This document shows, in pieces, positions 1-12,722 of a DNA stretch of 64,000 nucleotides. A model generated the notes under the pieces. The model worked only from the letters and a program-made list of their open reading frames with translations, had not been told where the DNA came from and made no database searches. This DNA comes from Bryoerythrophyllum caledonicum (Eukaryota; Streptophyta; Bryopsida; Pottiales; Pottiaceae): positions 6,620,417 through 6,684,416 of the forward strand of contig OZ020524.1 in assembly GCA_963971425.1 (NCBI GenBank), written 5' to 3'. Both the position numbers and the translations under genes were made by a program. The stretch's first letter is position 1. Every line of letters begins with the position of its first letter.

Positions 1-3000
1 CTTCGCCGTCCGCGAGGAAAAGCTCCTTCAAGGCGTACATATCATCCTTCACTAAATCAGCGTCGTCTTCCTTGAACGCACGTGAAGGTCCACCTGCGAG
101 AAGGACGCGGAGGAGGCAATCGAAGCAGGCTCGCATGAGCGCGCCTGCAATCCTGTTGCGCATGGAATCCGCACTTGTTTGAGCGATCTCTCCTAGTTTC
201 ACCTCCACTTGCTCCAGCACCGCTGAAGCTCTGGCGCCTGAGACGTCTCCAGCGTAGAGCCCTTCGTAGAAAACGGAGCTGAGGTCTACGAAGATCGCTC
301 TGTACGCAGCGGAGTTGATGAGCTGCGTCGTGCCGGAGTCGATTGCGGCGCGGGTTCTTTGGAAGGAGGTGTCGGCTGGCTCCGCTGCGGCTGGTGGAGG
401 CGTGACTTTCTTCTTGGAGAACATGCGGCCGATTTTGGAAGGGGGTGTGGTGGTCTCCTCCTCCTTCCAGCCAAACTTAATTCGCTTCTCCAGGAATTGG
501 AGCTGGGAGCCGATGTGCGCGAGGGTGTTAATTCGAACGCAGGTGAAGGGGAGGCTGTATGTGAGGTCTGCTGAGGAATGGGACGATCTCCGGTTTTGTT
601 GGTAGCGCTGGATTTCTACCTTGGATTTGCTCTTGGACGAGCCTAGCCATGATTTGTGGACCTTGCAGCGTGTGAGGGGCGGCATCGGAGGGACGTGGTC
701 TTCTTTGGTTCCTGCAACAGGAGAGTGTGGAGAGTGAGAAATCGGCAAGACAGTAAATATTGCTTCAGGTGCGAGAGTTATTTGTAAAATCACCCAAAGT
801 TCTGAATGAGACAACCCCCCCTTTTCTGTTAAAATCAGCTCGAAGGAGAGAGAAAGGCGGCTACTATCATCCGGGCTGATCTCATGCAAACTCTTTTCTT
901 CCCTATCAAAGACGGCTAAAACCACTTTTAACTTCAGTTTAGAGAACATCAAGCTCTTCCATAGTTATAATTGAAAGACCACCTAGCATGTATAATAACT
1001 AATAACTACTTAGAGTGAGAAAAGAGTAATTAAAAGAGAGGTATCTTATTCAAACTTAGGGCGACTTTAAAAAGCACTGTAATAAGACTGAGCTGATGTG
1101 AGAATGAACTACTTTGTCCAGGGATTGTCTTTTTCCAGGGAGCCTACCGTTGAGGAAAGGGAAGTTGATACTCACCACAAGGGCTGACTGTTTGGTTGAC
1201 ATAGCGCTCTAACGCCCTGTCCAGTCCTGCGACTAACTGCTCAAGTAACTCGGGGAATTGCTCCGCAGGCATTGCAAAGAACGCGTCCAGCGATTCCTCC
1301 ATGAAGCGGAGCACTTCAACGCCTGATGGCGCATAATGCTCAGTGTTGGCTCCTGGAGTCCATTTCTACATATCCACCACATTAGATGATCAGAAAATCA
1401 TAAACCCTGAACCCTGAACATCCATCACATTTGTTGATCCTAAACCCTAGACATCCACCACTTTTGAAGATCAGAAAATCCGTAACCCTGAACCCTATAC
1501 ATTAACTACATTTGTTTATTACACAGTTATACTTCTATCTACTGTCGAAGTCTTGCACCTCCCTAAGAAACTCTACCATCACAGCGTATTATTGCTGCAC
1601 ACCAAATTGTTAAATGTTTCAATCAAGAAATTTCTTAGGCATTAGAGAGCACCATGAAACTATTACCTCTTGTTGGATGTTGCGATCAACCCACTGCATC
1701 AGTTTGCCCACATTATCCTCGACCCACTTCCTCGTCAACTCTCCCATGGCCTGGTCAGCTTCAAACGGGGGCATTTCTCGAATCAGGCTCTTCCCTCCAT
1801 CATCACACTCGGCCCCATCCTCAACTGCAATCGAGACGAGCCGCTTCTCGAGGTCGTCTGCAGCTTTCAGTACTGCAACCGTGTCCAGAGTCATAGTGGA
1901 GAGGCTTGACAGGTACTGCTTGAACTCTCGACTGAAGCACGAATGCAGCGTGGCGGCCGCGACTCCCCCTGCGAAGGGATGCCATCTCTTCAGCACAGGG
2001 CTGAAGATGTCTACTTCGCTCATGGCGAACGCCATTGTGTCTTGGGCTAGGACTGCTAGCGCGGGAGGAGGCGCGGCGGCGGCCTTGAATGACCTCCGTC
2101 TCGTGTCAACCGTCTCCATCAACTGAAAAATGTCACAAAATAATGCTCAATGGATGTAAGACTCCGGAGGAAAGATATTGTATACTATCGTTAGAGTTAT
2201 TCGTGAAGTCACCTGAAGTTTGTATAAGATAACCCCTTCACTTTTCCAGTTAAAAGCAGCTCTAAAAAGTATTGATAAATCTAAAATCAGCTCAGAGGAG
2301 AGAAAGGTGGATGAGTTCAGCAGGGCTGATCTCATGCAAACTGTTTCTTTACTCTTAAAGACGGCTACAACTACTCTGGCTTAAATTAGAGACCACCAAC
2401 TCTTCCATTGACTGAATTGAAGGATTAGACCACCGAGCTCTTCTATTGCTCGAACAACTATTTAGAGGGACGAAAGAGTAGTGAAAAGAGGGAGTATTTT
2501 ACTGAAACTTTGGCCGACTTACAGACTCTATTATCCTGCGCTAATCGACTTCTGCAAATACTCGCTCTAGAGCAAGATGTTCGTGACAAAAACCGAAAAA
2601 TTCAACAGTACCTGAGCGAAGGCGGTCCTCACGGAAGACCGAACATAGACATCAACGCGGCTCAGAGGCACATTAACCTCCTCTTTGACCCTCCCCCGGT
2701 GCTCTCTTGCGACGTGCTCCTGCAAGATTTGTGCACATCCAACCGCCACAGCCAACAACCCCGCCATAACATCACTCGCGCCTCCAGGAAACGAGTCATG
2801 GTACGCCAGGAGCCTCCTCTCCACCCAGAACTGCATGGTGCTGAGAGTGGACTTCAAAAACGGCAGCTGCTCCGCTTTCAGGTTCCCTCTCAAGTCACTC
2901 ATGACCTCGTCCAGCTGACGCTCACAGAGGTGGAGCAGCTTCACTCCAGATTGCCCAGTGGTGACGAACTGGCGGAAGTACACCCAGGCGAGGAGCATGT

Positions 3001-4950
3001 CATGCGTTGTCTGATCAATTCCCAGCACGCCCCACGTCTTCTTCACCATCTCAAGGAGATCATCCGCTTCAGGTATCACCTCTGCTCCATCAAAACATGC
3101 AGAAAGGAGAGGGACGTAGAGATGTGCGTTGAAAGGGTAACCGTCAGCCCAGTGCAGGAAGTCGCCATACTCGCTGTTGTGTGCACGAGTTGCTCTGCTC
3201 ATGGCTGCGCTGCGAAGCACCTGCATTATTTCACTGTTTTTCCCTTGTACTACTGTTTTGTGGCCATCGGCCATCTCGCGGAGGGTTTGTCTTAAGCGGT
3301 GCGCGTCCATCCCTCCTTCTCCGGGGACTAGAGGGTGCGCGAGGAGACCGGCTTCTAAGGTTAGCAGCTGGCGCATCAGCCAGCTTCGGTACTCTGCTTC
3401 AGTCCCGAAACTTGAGGATACTATGTTTTGCAGGAGTTCCAGTGGGACTATCATCGATCCACTCCGTTTACTAGCCTGCATTCAAAGAAAACAAAGCACG
3501 AAAAATTTTAAGCATGATACCCAAATACACAGTTGAAATATCTGATGCGCACACACACACACACATATACCTGTCCTGCAGTGGCACGGGAGAGAGCTCG
3601 CCGAGTCCTGGTTTCGCTGGTCTCAGAGACGCGCATCTGCACCCTAACGGTATCCGCGACGTTAGGGCTCTTCTTGGACTTGAAGGAGGAGGAGCGCTGC
3701 ATGTCGCTGGAGCCTCCGGACGACGGCAGCCCAAACGCCCGCTTCATCTGGCTGGCGGCGGAGGAGGTTAGGGACTTGTTGGCCGGGGGCGCGGGCTTCA
3801 ACGGGTCCTGCTTCTGCATGCTCATGCTTCGGAAGGTGATGGGCGCGTTCCCGCACGCTGCTACTAGGATCTCGTAGGCTGATTCCCGGAGGTCATCCTC
3901 TGTGAAAATCTCTGGTGTTAGAAAATCTTGGGAAAACAGGTCTCCAACGCTGGTGATTTCACAACATGAAAAACTGGCCTTGGGTGAAAAGAATAAATTA
4001 ACCCCGTTCTCAATAGTGATGATCTCATCAATCACAAAACGTTCAAAACTGGACTTCATTACAAACATAAAGAAAATAAGTTAACCCTCTTCTGATGGAC
4101 ACAACGCACTCATACATGAAAAGTTGGACTTCGTTAAAAACACAACATAAAATCTTGGAAAAATTAGGTTAACCGTCTTCATCACAAAACACACGAAAAA
4201 CTGGGCTTCACCTCCAGATTACATTAAGCAACTTGAGTACACTGCCATTGACATACATTTAAAGTACACCTTCATTGTAACCATCACTAATAAACTTGCA
4301 GTCACAAAACATATCAAAACCAGTGTTAATGTTAGGACAACCTTCTAAACTTGCGAGAACTATTCCTAACTGAGGTTTAAGCTTCTTGAACCAACTAATC
4401 AAGTGACCATCAAAAGAGGAGAAATGGCTGTTCATCACTAGCCACGAAGGGGAAGAATTAAGTACAACTGAGATTCAAAAGCGATTTGCAACAATTACAA
4501 CACTAGTTCAAGAATAAGAAGCTAGATTCCAATCAAGGCCAAAAATACTGAAACCTAAATACATAACTTTCTCAAAGGAATGCAAAGACAACCCTCTCTT
4601 CCTGAATAACCTCAGAACTGAACCAAACTGGAAGAGGATAATGACATGAGACAAAAGAAAGTGTGTCACGAAACGGAATAAAGCACTATTGCGACACACC
4701 AGCGGCATTGCTACAGAAGCCCGGTTCTACACTAGCTCTAGTATGTTATCCTGGAATTTCAATCACCTTTAGTGACTTACTGCCAAATACACAGCTCTAC
4801 AGGTACAAAGCATTTCCTTAGGGTTAAAACTGAAATTGAGACCGTCGCACCTGACAAGTCGACTTTGAGAGGCGGAAGCGGCGACGCCAGGCGATCGCTG
4901 TCGGAGCCTGACTCGCCATTCTCCCCATTCGCTTTCACGCCAGGCGCCAT
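1..4950 (-). CDS. PATROL1-like / UNC-13 homolog (DUF810, MUN domain), 3' end outside window
   Basis: Plant Munc13-like protein; the Arabidopsis relative PATROL1 acts in membrane traffic, delivering the proton ATPase to the plasma membrane. I read six exons on the minus strand: 4950-4851 (ATG at 4950), 3911-3571, 3475-2612, 2122-1667, 1365-1176 and 711 to beyond 1. All five introns are GT-AG and the phases join (1,0,0,0,1), giving about 887 residues before the window ends. Family hallmarks are the segment EDDLRESAYEIL after a short leader, HWADGYPFNAHLY with KKTWGVLGI in the third exon, VERRLLAYHDSF, VYVRSSVRTAFAQ at an exon end, a segment around NTEHYAPSGVEVLR in exon 5, and LLRVLLAGGPSRAF near the window edge. 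The leader before EDDL is only about 36 residues, shorter than in Arabidopsis PATROL1. Intron 2 contains a short CA repeat near 3551. No frameshift or stop is seen. The family call is from recognised similarity; function is inferred from the family. Confidence 0.93.
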
Positions 4951-5935
4951 GATCTCTCCTACCTCAAAGAATTTCCCTCACCATAAACCCCCTCCCTCAC
5001 GTCTCTTCCTCGCCTCGCACGCAAGATTCAACTCCACTCGGGAGAGCTACGGGATGAGGCCTTGCCTGATGAGGTGCAGGAGCTCCATAGCGGCCATGGC
5101 GACGGCGACGGCGATGGCGATGGCGGTGGCGGTGGCGATGGGCGAGTGCGTGTGTTTGATTTCGGTGTTTGCGAAGAACCACGTTTGTGACGCAATGTGG
5201 ACGAAGTCTCGAGCGCAGTGGATGGATGAAGTGACGGTTGTGGATGGATGTGGATGAGATTCGTCGGTGGAGGGAGCATTTTTGAATTAGTGTAAATGCT
5301 TGAAACCTACATTTTTGAAGTAGTTAAGTAAGCTATTTAGGCGCACATGTGTGGAGATACCTAGGCCATATCCTGCAATATCCTTCATATGCCTACATGA
5401 TACCCATGATATACCCATGTTATACCCGTGGATATCATCTCAAAAGGTGGCTAAATACTTATTATGTTGGTTAGCATTCTGGTTGAATTTCATTATTTTT
5501 TTCAAATTTTAACAGTGTGGTAGACCAATTTTTCTTGTAGCATCGTTGCATTTGAATTTCTCTCTGTAGACATCATCCACTAAATATGGATGGTGCCTAC
5601 TCATTTTTGTTTTTGGATTGACTTGGGTTAGCGTTGATGATTGTAGGTTGATAGGAAGGTTGTTCATTTTTTTAATTTTTTTAAAAAAAAATTTAGGAAA
5701 TGAATGTGTGATGTGTTGTTTTTTTTTTTTTAAGAGCTTTAGTTATCTTTAAGTCATTTTAGACTATAATTGATGATTTCTTCAAATAGGAAACTGAAAA
5801 ATTAAAAGATTCATTTCTGGGAGTTAAGTCTTTTTTTTCAAAAATATTATATGTGTGATTAACCCCTAAAGGACCAAAGTCCCCTTGTTGGTTATGGGGA
5901 GGCTTTCCTTATGTCAAGGAGGAGAGGAGAAAGTT
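4951..5935. other. Upstream flank of the PATROL1-like gene; no gene seen
   Basis: The stretch 4951-5279 is GC-rich with a run of GGCGATGGC-type triplets near 5100-5140 and probably holds the 5' leader and promoter of the minus-strand gene. From about 5280 the sequence becomes AT-rich with poly-T and poly-A runs (5640-5740). I see no coding potential or RNA gene here. Confidence 0.5.
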
Positions 5936-7752
5936 TAGACCTTCTTCCATGTTCGGTTTTGAATGACTTAGTGTACAAGCAAGATATTTGAGTGAGAAGC
6001 GGCAGATTTGCTAGAAGTGGGTGGAACTTGAAGCTCGTGGTGATGTTTAACAAGTTGATCATGTTCCCATAAACTTGAATTCAACCATAAGACTTGATGT
6101 TTTGGGGGAATTTGTATGATAATGGGATTGCATATGAAGCTATTTGTGATGTATTTGACATTTGCTACCAATTCATTCATGCTATGAATTTTGGACTAAA
6201 CCCTTTAAGTCCGATCGACCATGTATATGTCGATACAGGAAAAAACCTTTGTAGAAAGCGCTACAGGCCACCTCAAAGGAAAAAGTTGACCATGACTTAG
6301 AGGTGGAGGGAGATGGGCATCTTTTGAGACCATTGCCACCGCAATCGCTGCAAGCATCGACGAGCTACAGTGATTTCCGTAAAACAAGCTTGTAGATTTT
6401 TGTTATGAAATGTAACCATTGCCTACATGCCATTCTGCATGATCTAGAACACTTGTAGATCCTCACAGGTCAAAAAAGCTCATTGGCCTTAAAGGGTTAG
6501 CATCCCAATTGAACCCTACTAATCTTACCTCCAAATTTCTCTATAGAAATCCAGTACAGAGATTAGATATAATTCAAAGTTTTTACTTCACTTGTTACTG
6601 ACGTGAGGGTGCACATTGATTGATGAGAATTGCAAAACATGTACTCCACACTACTGCAACACTTAATATTTCAAGTAAATCATAAGTTGGTGAGTGAGTC
6701 GAGTCACAAAAATCAAGAAAAAGCACCCTTTTCAACATTTCATGTAAGTAAAGGGCGACATTTTTTGAGTGAGGAGTGATAGGGTTGCTTGTAGTGCCAT
6801 AGCCAAAATATTACCAATGTCTCAGTCCCTTATTGGGCACATAAAGCTGGTTTAGTAGCAACATTTGTCAACAGGTATTTATGGGTAGAATTCATCCCAA
6901 TCATATCTTTATTGGGAATAAGTGCGTCTTTCAAACCGACGTACTACAAGGATCCCTATTATTTTTCATTCCAAAGTGTCGCTCTTCACTCACTGAAAAT
7001 GTGGAAAGCGCTTTTTTTTGTCCTTTGTGACCCAACTGACTCACTTGCTTATAAAATCCTCAAAATTGCAAATGAAAACGACAGGGTTTGTTGTAGTGAG
7101 GTACGTAGGCATACTCAATTGTTCCACCAACTTATGACTTAGCCCCTCTACATCACTCTCATGTGCTACATACACTTGCCCTCACAAATTATGAGCCCCC
7201 AATTAAACCTCATTAGCATCCAAATCTAGTGTAGAAACAAGTAGAACCACGATCGAATGCTCTAGTTCGTAAACCATGACACAATACAACGCCATAGTAA
7301 ACACGAGCCAAATGGGGATTTGCCTAAATACCCCGGTCAAGCGTTGCAGCAAGCCTCAGGTTTGGAAGGATGGGGGAGGGTTGGGACAAAACCGGCCCCT
7401 ATTTTTATGTTGGAGGGCGGCCCTATTTGATCAAAGGGAGGGCCATCGAGGGTAATTTGTGGCCGCAGGCCTTTAATTTGGCAAAACAAATTCCCAAAAC
7501 AAAACCAAAAAAAAAAAAAAAAAAACCCTCTAGAATCCCGAAGCTAAAAGACCTTCGTGTTTATTTATGAAACCCAGCAGATGCCCGAATGAACCTCAAT
7601 CCAACTCAAAGTCTTACACTCCGTGAATTATTCCTTACATTCAAGTTGTTGATTTGGTCTTGTAAAATTGATACTTAAACAAATCACGAATTGTAGAAGT
7701 CATAGCAGAAGAGGGAAGAGACGTTACAAATCTGTAAAACTGGGTTAAACCT
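5936..7752 (+). repeat. Block R1, copy A
   Basis: About 1.7 kb repeated at 43215-45310 and 49975-51690. It begins with a module (AGACCTTCTTC ... GACTTAGTG ... TTTGAGTGAGA) that also follows each 194-codon ORF, so the left edge looks like the 3' flank of a lost family member. Shared landmarks are the AAGTTGATCATGTTCCC stretch, a 153-bp MITE-like piece (6944-7096), and a poly-A tract near 7507. The small ORFs inside are not kept as coding sequence among copies, so I do not call a gene. The block is cut at 7752, where the 10.8-kb TTAA-flanked insert starts; copies B and C continue directly into R2 at the matching point. Confidence 0.85.
6944..7096. mobile_element. CTACAA-ended MITE-like piece inside R1 copy A
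   Basis: Begins CTACAAGGATCCC and ends GGGTTTGTTGTAG, an imperfect terminal inverted repeat of about 15-18 bp. Related copies occur at about 44124-44280, 50882-51037 and 47893-48052. The last one sits at a site that is empty in the paralogous units, which shows the piece can move as a unit. It has no coding capacity. The superfamily is uncertain; CACTACAA-type ends resemble CACTA elements. Confidence 0.55.
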
Positions 7753-7756
7753 TTAA

Positions 7757-10700
7757 GCGTCGGACCTAAAGTTGTCCTTGTAATCAGAGTAAGAGGCCTT
7801 TTACCGTTGGCGTTGTTACAAACATCTTTGGTAGTGTAGATATCAAAGAAATTTCTAAAAGTATTTCGTAACGCAATAGAAGGGAGAGTCAGGAATGTGA
7901 AAAGTAGTTCACCAGTAGAAAAAGACCCAATGAAGACGACGAAATTCACAATTTCAGTGGAGAAAGGGCATTTTATGTACTACGGGTAGGTTATGAAAAG
8001 ATGAACTATTGGCATTTCAATGTCCGGAACTTCACTAACAAAACTTCATGTACAGAAGTTCACGTCAACGGCAAAAAAACCACGAACTTCACATCACAAT
8101 AGAAGGAGCAACAAGAACAACACGGATGATCACAGTTAAGGTTCCAAGAACACCATATCTTGAAGACTTCACAGCAAACTCAACAGATCACTCCAACAAA
8201 AACCATCAACCAAGCCATACCTGATAAAAATAGGTGGACTCTCGAGCCTCTCCAGCAAAAAAAACTTGTGTGCCACAGTACACGAGCTCTGCAGCGCATC
8301 CTTCCTTTTGAGGTCTGCGGGACTGAAGTTACAACCCTACAGGGCCACAAATTTGCAACTCAATTTTGTCTAAAAAATGCAACGGGTTCCCTGCAAACCA
8401 AACCTAACCTCAATTCAAACTCTAACTTTAGCAACTCAAACAAATCAAACAACTCAACATCCCGAGAATGTCAATCTAAAATAAAAACCACAGAACTTGA
8501 CAGCCCACCTGAGGTTACAAACAACAGTGCCTGAACCACGGCCACGACGCGAACCTGGAGCGCTCCGCAATCCATCAACAGGCTTGAACCACAGGATATT
8601 AGGATAAGGTGGCGAGTACAAAAAATGAGGTCCGGTGGGATTGCACAAGCTCGCCTCATGGTGCGCACTAGTTTCATCCCTGATCTTACGTGCATGAGCA
8701 CGATAATTCTATCCCTGCATCATACATGCATGTTGCACAATAAACTGCATCCCTGGATCTTACAATTTTGTCACTGAGTTCCCAAAGATTTCCAAATGCT
8801 ATTTCAACAAGTTTCCAAAATTGAATGTGCATAGTTCATGTCCGTGTATTATTTGTCCTAACATCCATATGTATCGAGGGTATCTGAGTATCACATCCAG
8901 TTTTAGCCCCTAAAGTTCCTGGTCAATTTTAAACTGCCGTTTCTAGTGCAATTAGTAAAGAAGGAAAAAAACACTTTTATTTCCAAATTTACCCGTAGGA
9001 TCTCAAATAAGACTTACCAAATAACCTACTCAGAAAATTTCATTGACATTGACCGCACGGATGGAAAGATTATAGTGTTTGAAGTAGGAAAAACCGTTCA
9101 TTTCTTCCGTGCGTTTAGTGGATCAGCAAACTTTGACTACACTTGGTGTTAAATATTTGCACTACACATGGTCTAAATACATTACCATTATGTTTAGCTT
9201 GCTAATAGTTCCTTGTACACTAATTTTTAGAGGTAAAGAAGGGGTGTAGCATATTCAAAAAAATTGTGCAAAGAGTGGAGGTTCAAAAAAGGTCAATTCA
9301 CGTTTTATGTTTTTGTGAACTAAATATGTTTTAGAATGTTGATCCACATTGTAAATAAGAAGGTTTACATCACATCTTGTAGTAGAAAAAATAAAAAGTG
9401 AAAAATATGAAGATCTATAAGTTTGATGAGGAAAAGAAGAAGTTTTTGGGTACCTTGCCCGGAAATGTGTGAAATTGTTTCACTTGGGTTAAAATGGATT
9501 TTTTAAACTAAAGACAATAAATTTTTTTTACATTTTCAAAGAAGGAAATATTCTTATTGTGTATGTTAAATCTCAATGTCAATAGAAACTTCTAGCAAAA
9601 TTTTGGAGCTGCTTGGAGGCCCCATTTTTTTTACTTTGAGTGGTACTAACTTTCAAACCACAAATCCAAAAAAATTATTAGAAATTACCTCCAAAAAGTT
9701 CTTACGAGGGACGATCTAGTATAAAAGTTTAAAAAAAAAAAAAAAAAATTCCAAATTTTAGGTACGTGCCCAAACTATAGAAATCCCAACCAAGGAGATT
9801 TGGGCCTTCAGAGGTTAATGGGAATACAAGGCACTCATTGGGAACTTCATGGGAACATAAAGGAATCATGTGTGATTGCACTTGGAACGCAACTTGAATA
9901 TATTGAAAATGAATCTGGGTAGGTGCTGGGATTAAAGTGAAAATTTCTCTGGAACGTCATAAGAACGCATTGTGACCTTATCGGGGACGCAATCGAATTT
10001 CGGAGTGAACGGGGATATGGTTGGATAAGTTTACCAAAACGGTTAAAAAGGTGAATTTGGTGGGGTAATAGGGGGCTTGCAAATGATTTGCTCTCAAATC
10101 CAATAATTTATGGATACAAGCACGGCGGGACCGGTTTGAGTCAATGCGAGCCCTATGATCACGAGTTGCATTCCAAATGCTTCTCATACGCATGCTTGTG
10201 CGCTGCCCTTGTAATTGGCATTGCTTTCGCCTACATAACAACACATAACCGGGTGACGCCAAACGCTTGCGTTTTGGTAGATCCGGGGTAGGATTTGGTG
10301 GATTGGAATGATATGGCCATTGATTCGGGGTTGCTGGATGCAGGTGGAATTTCTACCTGAGCATTGTAGTGGTGCCTCACTACCTCCTCAACCATGTCCA
10401 GGCCTCTATTCTGGCTCGCCTCTCATTGCTTCGTCCCCAATTTGTTCTTCATCCATGTCGTCAGGAGGATTTATCGATGGATTGAAGTTGGTTGGTGGCG
10501 TCTTGCTGGTGGCGGTTTGCTGCTGTTTTTTTTTCCAGGACAAGCCTTCCAACTCCAGCAATCCCAAATTCCATTTATGAATTTAAGACCAAGTTTTTAA
10601 TCCTATCTTATTTGTATCCGTTATGATTTGTAAAGAACATTCAGATATTAAAAAAATAAAAAATTACAAATTCGTTCAAAGAATTTTATTTTCATTTATT

Positions 10701-12722
10701 TATCTTCATTGATAAATCTTTATTTTAATTTATCAAGAGCCTCCATGGAGATTATAAAACAAGGAATGTTATTTTTTATTCTTTATTTCACTTTAGAGAG
10801 TTCATTTTCCTTACTTCTGGTTGAATTAAAAAATCTTGTCATGATGGAACCCATTGACAATCAAAAACATGATGCTTTTTATTCTGTTGTTGTCTTGAAG
10901 AACCACTATTGGCCACAATATTCTACATGCATGGTGTTCTATCAAACATGATAAGGTTAGATATTGAAATAACCTCCAATTAGAAAATGTTTGTTTAAAA
11001 AGTCTCCATCCAAATGTATAAGCGTTGCAAAAATCTATTATTTTTTTGTATTCTACATGATTAACATCCATGCTTGTATATTCATTCCCAACTTACGTTT
11101 AAAGATGCCGAAACAATATTTGATTTTTTATAAATTCATTTTTGTGAAACTAGAATGTCCAAACAACATCACACAAGAAGTTTCATGCTTATTTTAAGTA
11201 GACAAATCAAATGAGAAAAAACTACACACTTAGAATATGATGACTTAAAACATTTCCATTGCAGCTTGCCAAAACATAATGGGAAAATATTGACTTGTCT
11301 TGGAGCAATAATTTTTCAATACGGAAGGATACGTTTTTAACACTTTCAAATAAAGCAATGTTACTTTCTTATATTAAAAATTTTATATTATATAGAGGAT
11401 CATAGCAAAGACTTTTGGAGGTGCTCGGCATACCTCTCCCTATATGAGTTTCTATGATTGCATACATGCTTTTTTATTTTCCAATAGAGAATAAAGAAAA
11501 ACATTTCCAAATCACTCTTAACTACTTCCATCTTTGTACAAAACTCAAAGGATTCAAGATATAGATTGTAGTCATGCAATATTAGCCAGGATTTAGAATA
11601 TCACACCTTAACTCTTTTGATGTTTAGGGATTAAATTTCATGTGTGTTGTACCATATGCTCCAACTTTGTTTAATGCTTTCATTTGAGGTAATATGACAT
11701 AATATACTTTCTGATTTTTTCATATAGTAAACCACTTCAAAGTCCTAGGCTCTACTAAACATGCAAATCAGCGTATATTTTTATGATTGGAATTTATATT
11801 GCCAATCCTTTATATCTTGTACAAAATGCTAAAAGAGAAGACCTCTAGTAAAATGATTTATATTCTTAATCTTTAGAAGAATGTTAAGCCATCTAGAATC
11901 AATATTGTCAAAGGCGGGCCCTTTAGAAAGCTTTGATTTTTTTGCTCCTGTCTTCTATTACATATCACATTTGTCATACATGTATATAAAATTGTTGTAT
12001 TTAAGATTGGAAAAAAAGCCTTCCATATTGCAAGACATTAATTACAAAACAAGTCAAACTTTGCCCACCTTTCTAAGGTTATTTGCACATAACACATATT
12101 ATATTTTCATATAAGTTGGAAATCTTCATTTTCCTTGTTTATTTTTTTGTCTTTGAATAATCATGAATGATTGAATAATGAAACTGTGCATTAGTGACTT
12201 CTGAAGCTTTCTTTATTCCTTAATTTCTTTGAATATGCTTGACTTCTCCAAAATATATTACAAGAAAGAAGTAGTGAATAAAAACCATATCACATACATA
12301 GTATTGGTATGAAACTTGGACTTCTATAGTGCAAAATTTTGACACCTTGAAGTTTTTGTCAAAGTCTATAGATCATTTAAATACAAGGAAAAACAATATC
12401 ATTATGACATTCACTTTGTATTGTATAAAATTTAAATTCGTGCACTCAAAGGTTATGATGATGAGTGAATATGTTGTTCTTATCGTGCATATTAAGATTT
12501 TTTGGTTAGAGTTGGAAATGATGACTTTATTCTTTTCATTACTCTAAATAATTTTAATGTATTTTTTGTGAGAAGAAACAAGATAATGTAGAGGCTACTA
12601 AATAATACAATACTATTGATATTCCATTTTCATTTTGATCAACAGTAACAAAACATTGACACCATTCTACTCCTTTGATTCTCCTAAGGTACAAAGTATA
12701 ATCTATGAATTTACATATGGCC
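7757..12722. other. Left interior of the TTAA-flanked insert; no gene recognised
   Basis: AT-rich DNA with many short ORFs and no recognisable domain. An open frame at 8160-8534 (124 codons, Asn/Ser/Lys/Thr-rich) has no family I recognise and no copy elsewhere in the window. Poly-A and poly-T runs occur near 9500-9750. I see no RNA gene. Confidence 0.4.

Noticed and set aside
6094-6300. Plus-strand frame conserved at about 43301 and 50033
   Set aside because: The three versions differ by frameshifts and stops, and there is no domain. Shared only because R1 is duplicated.
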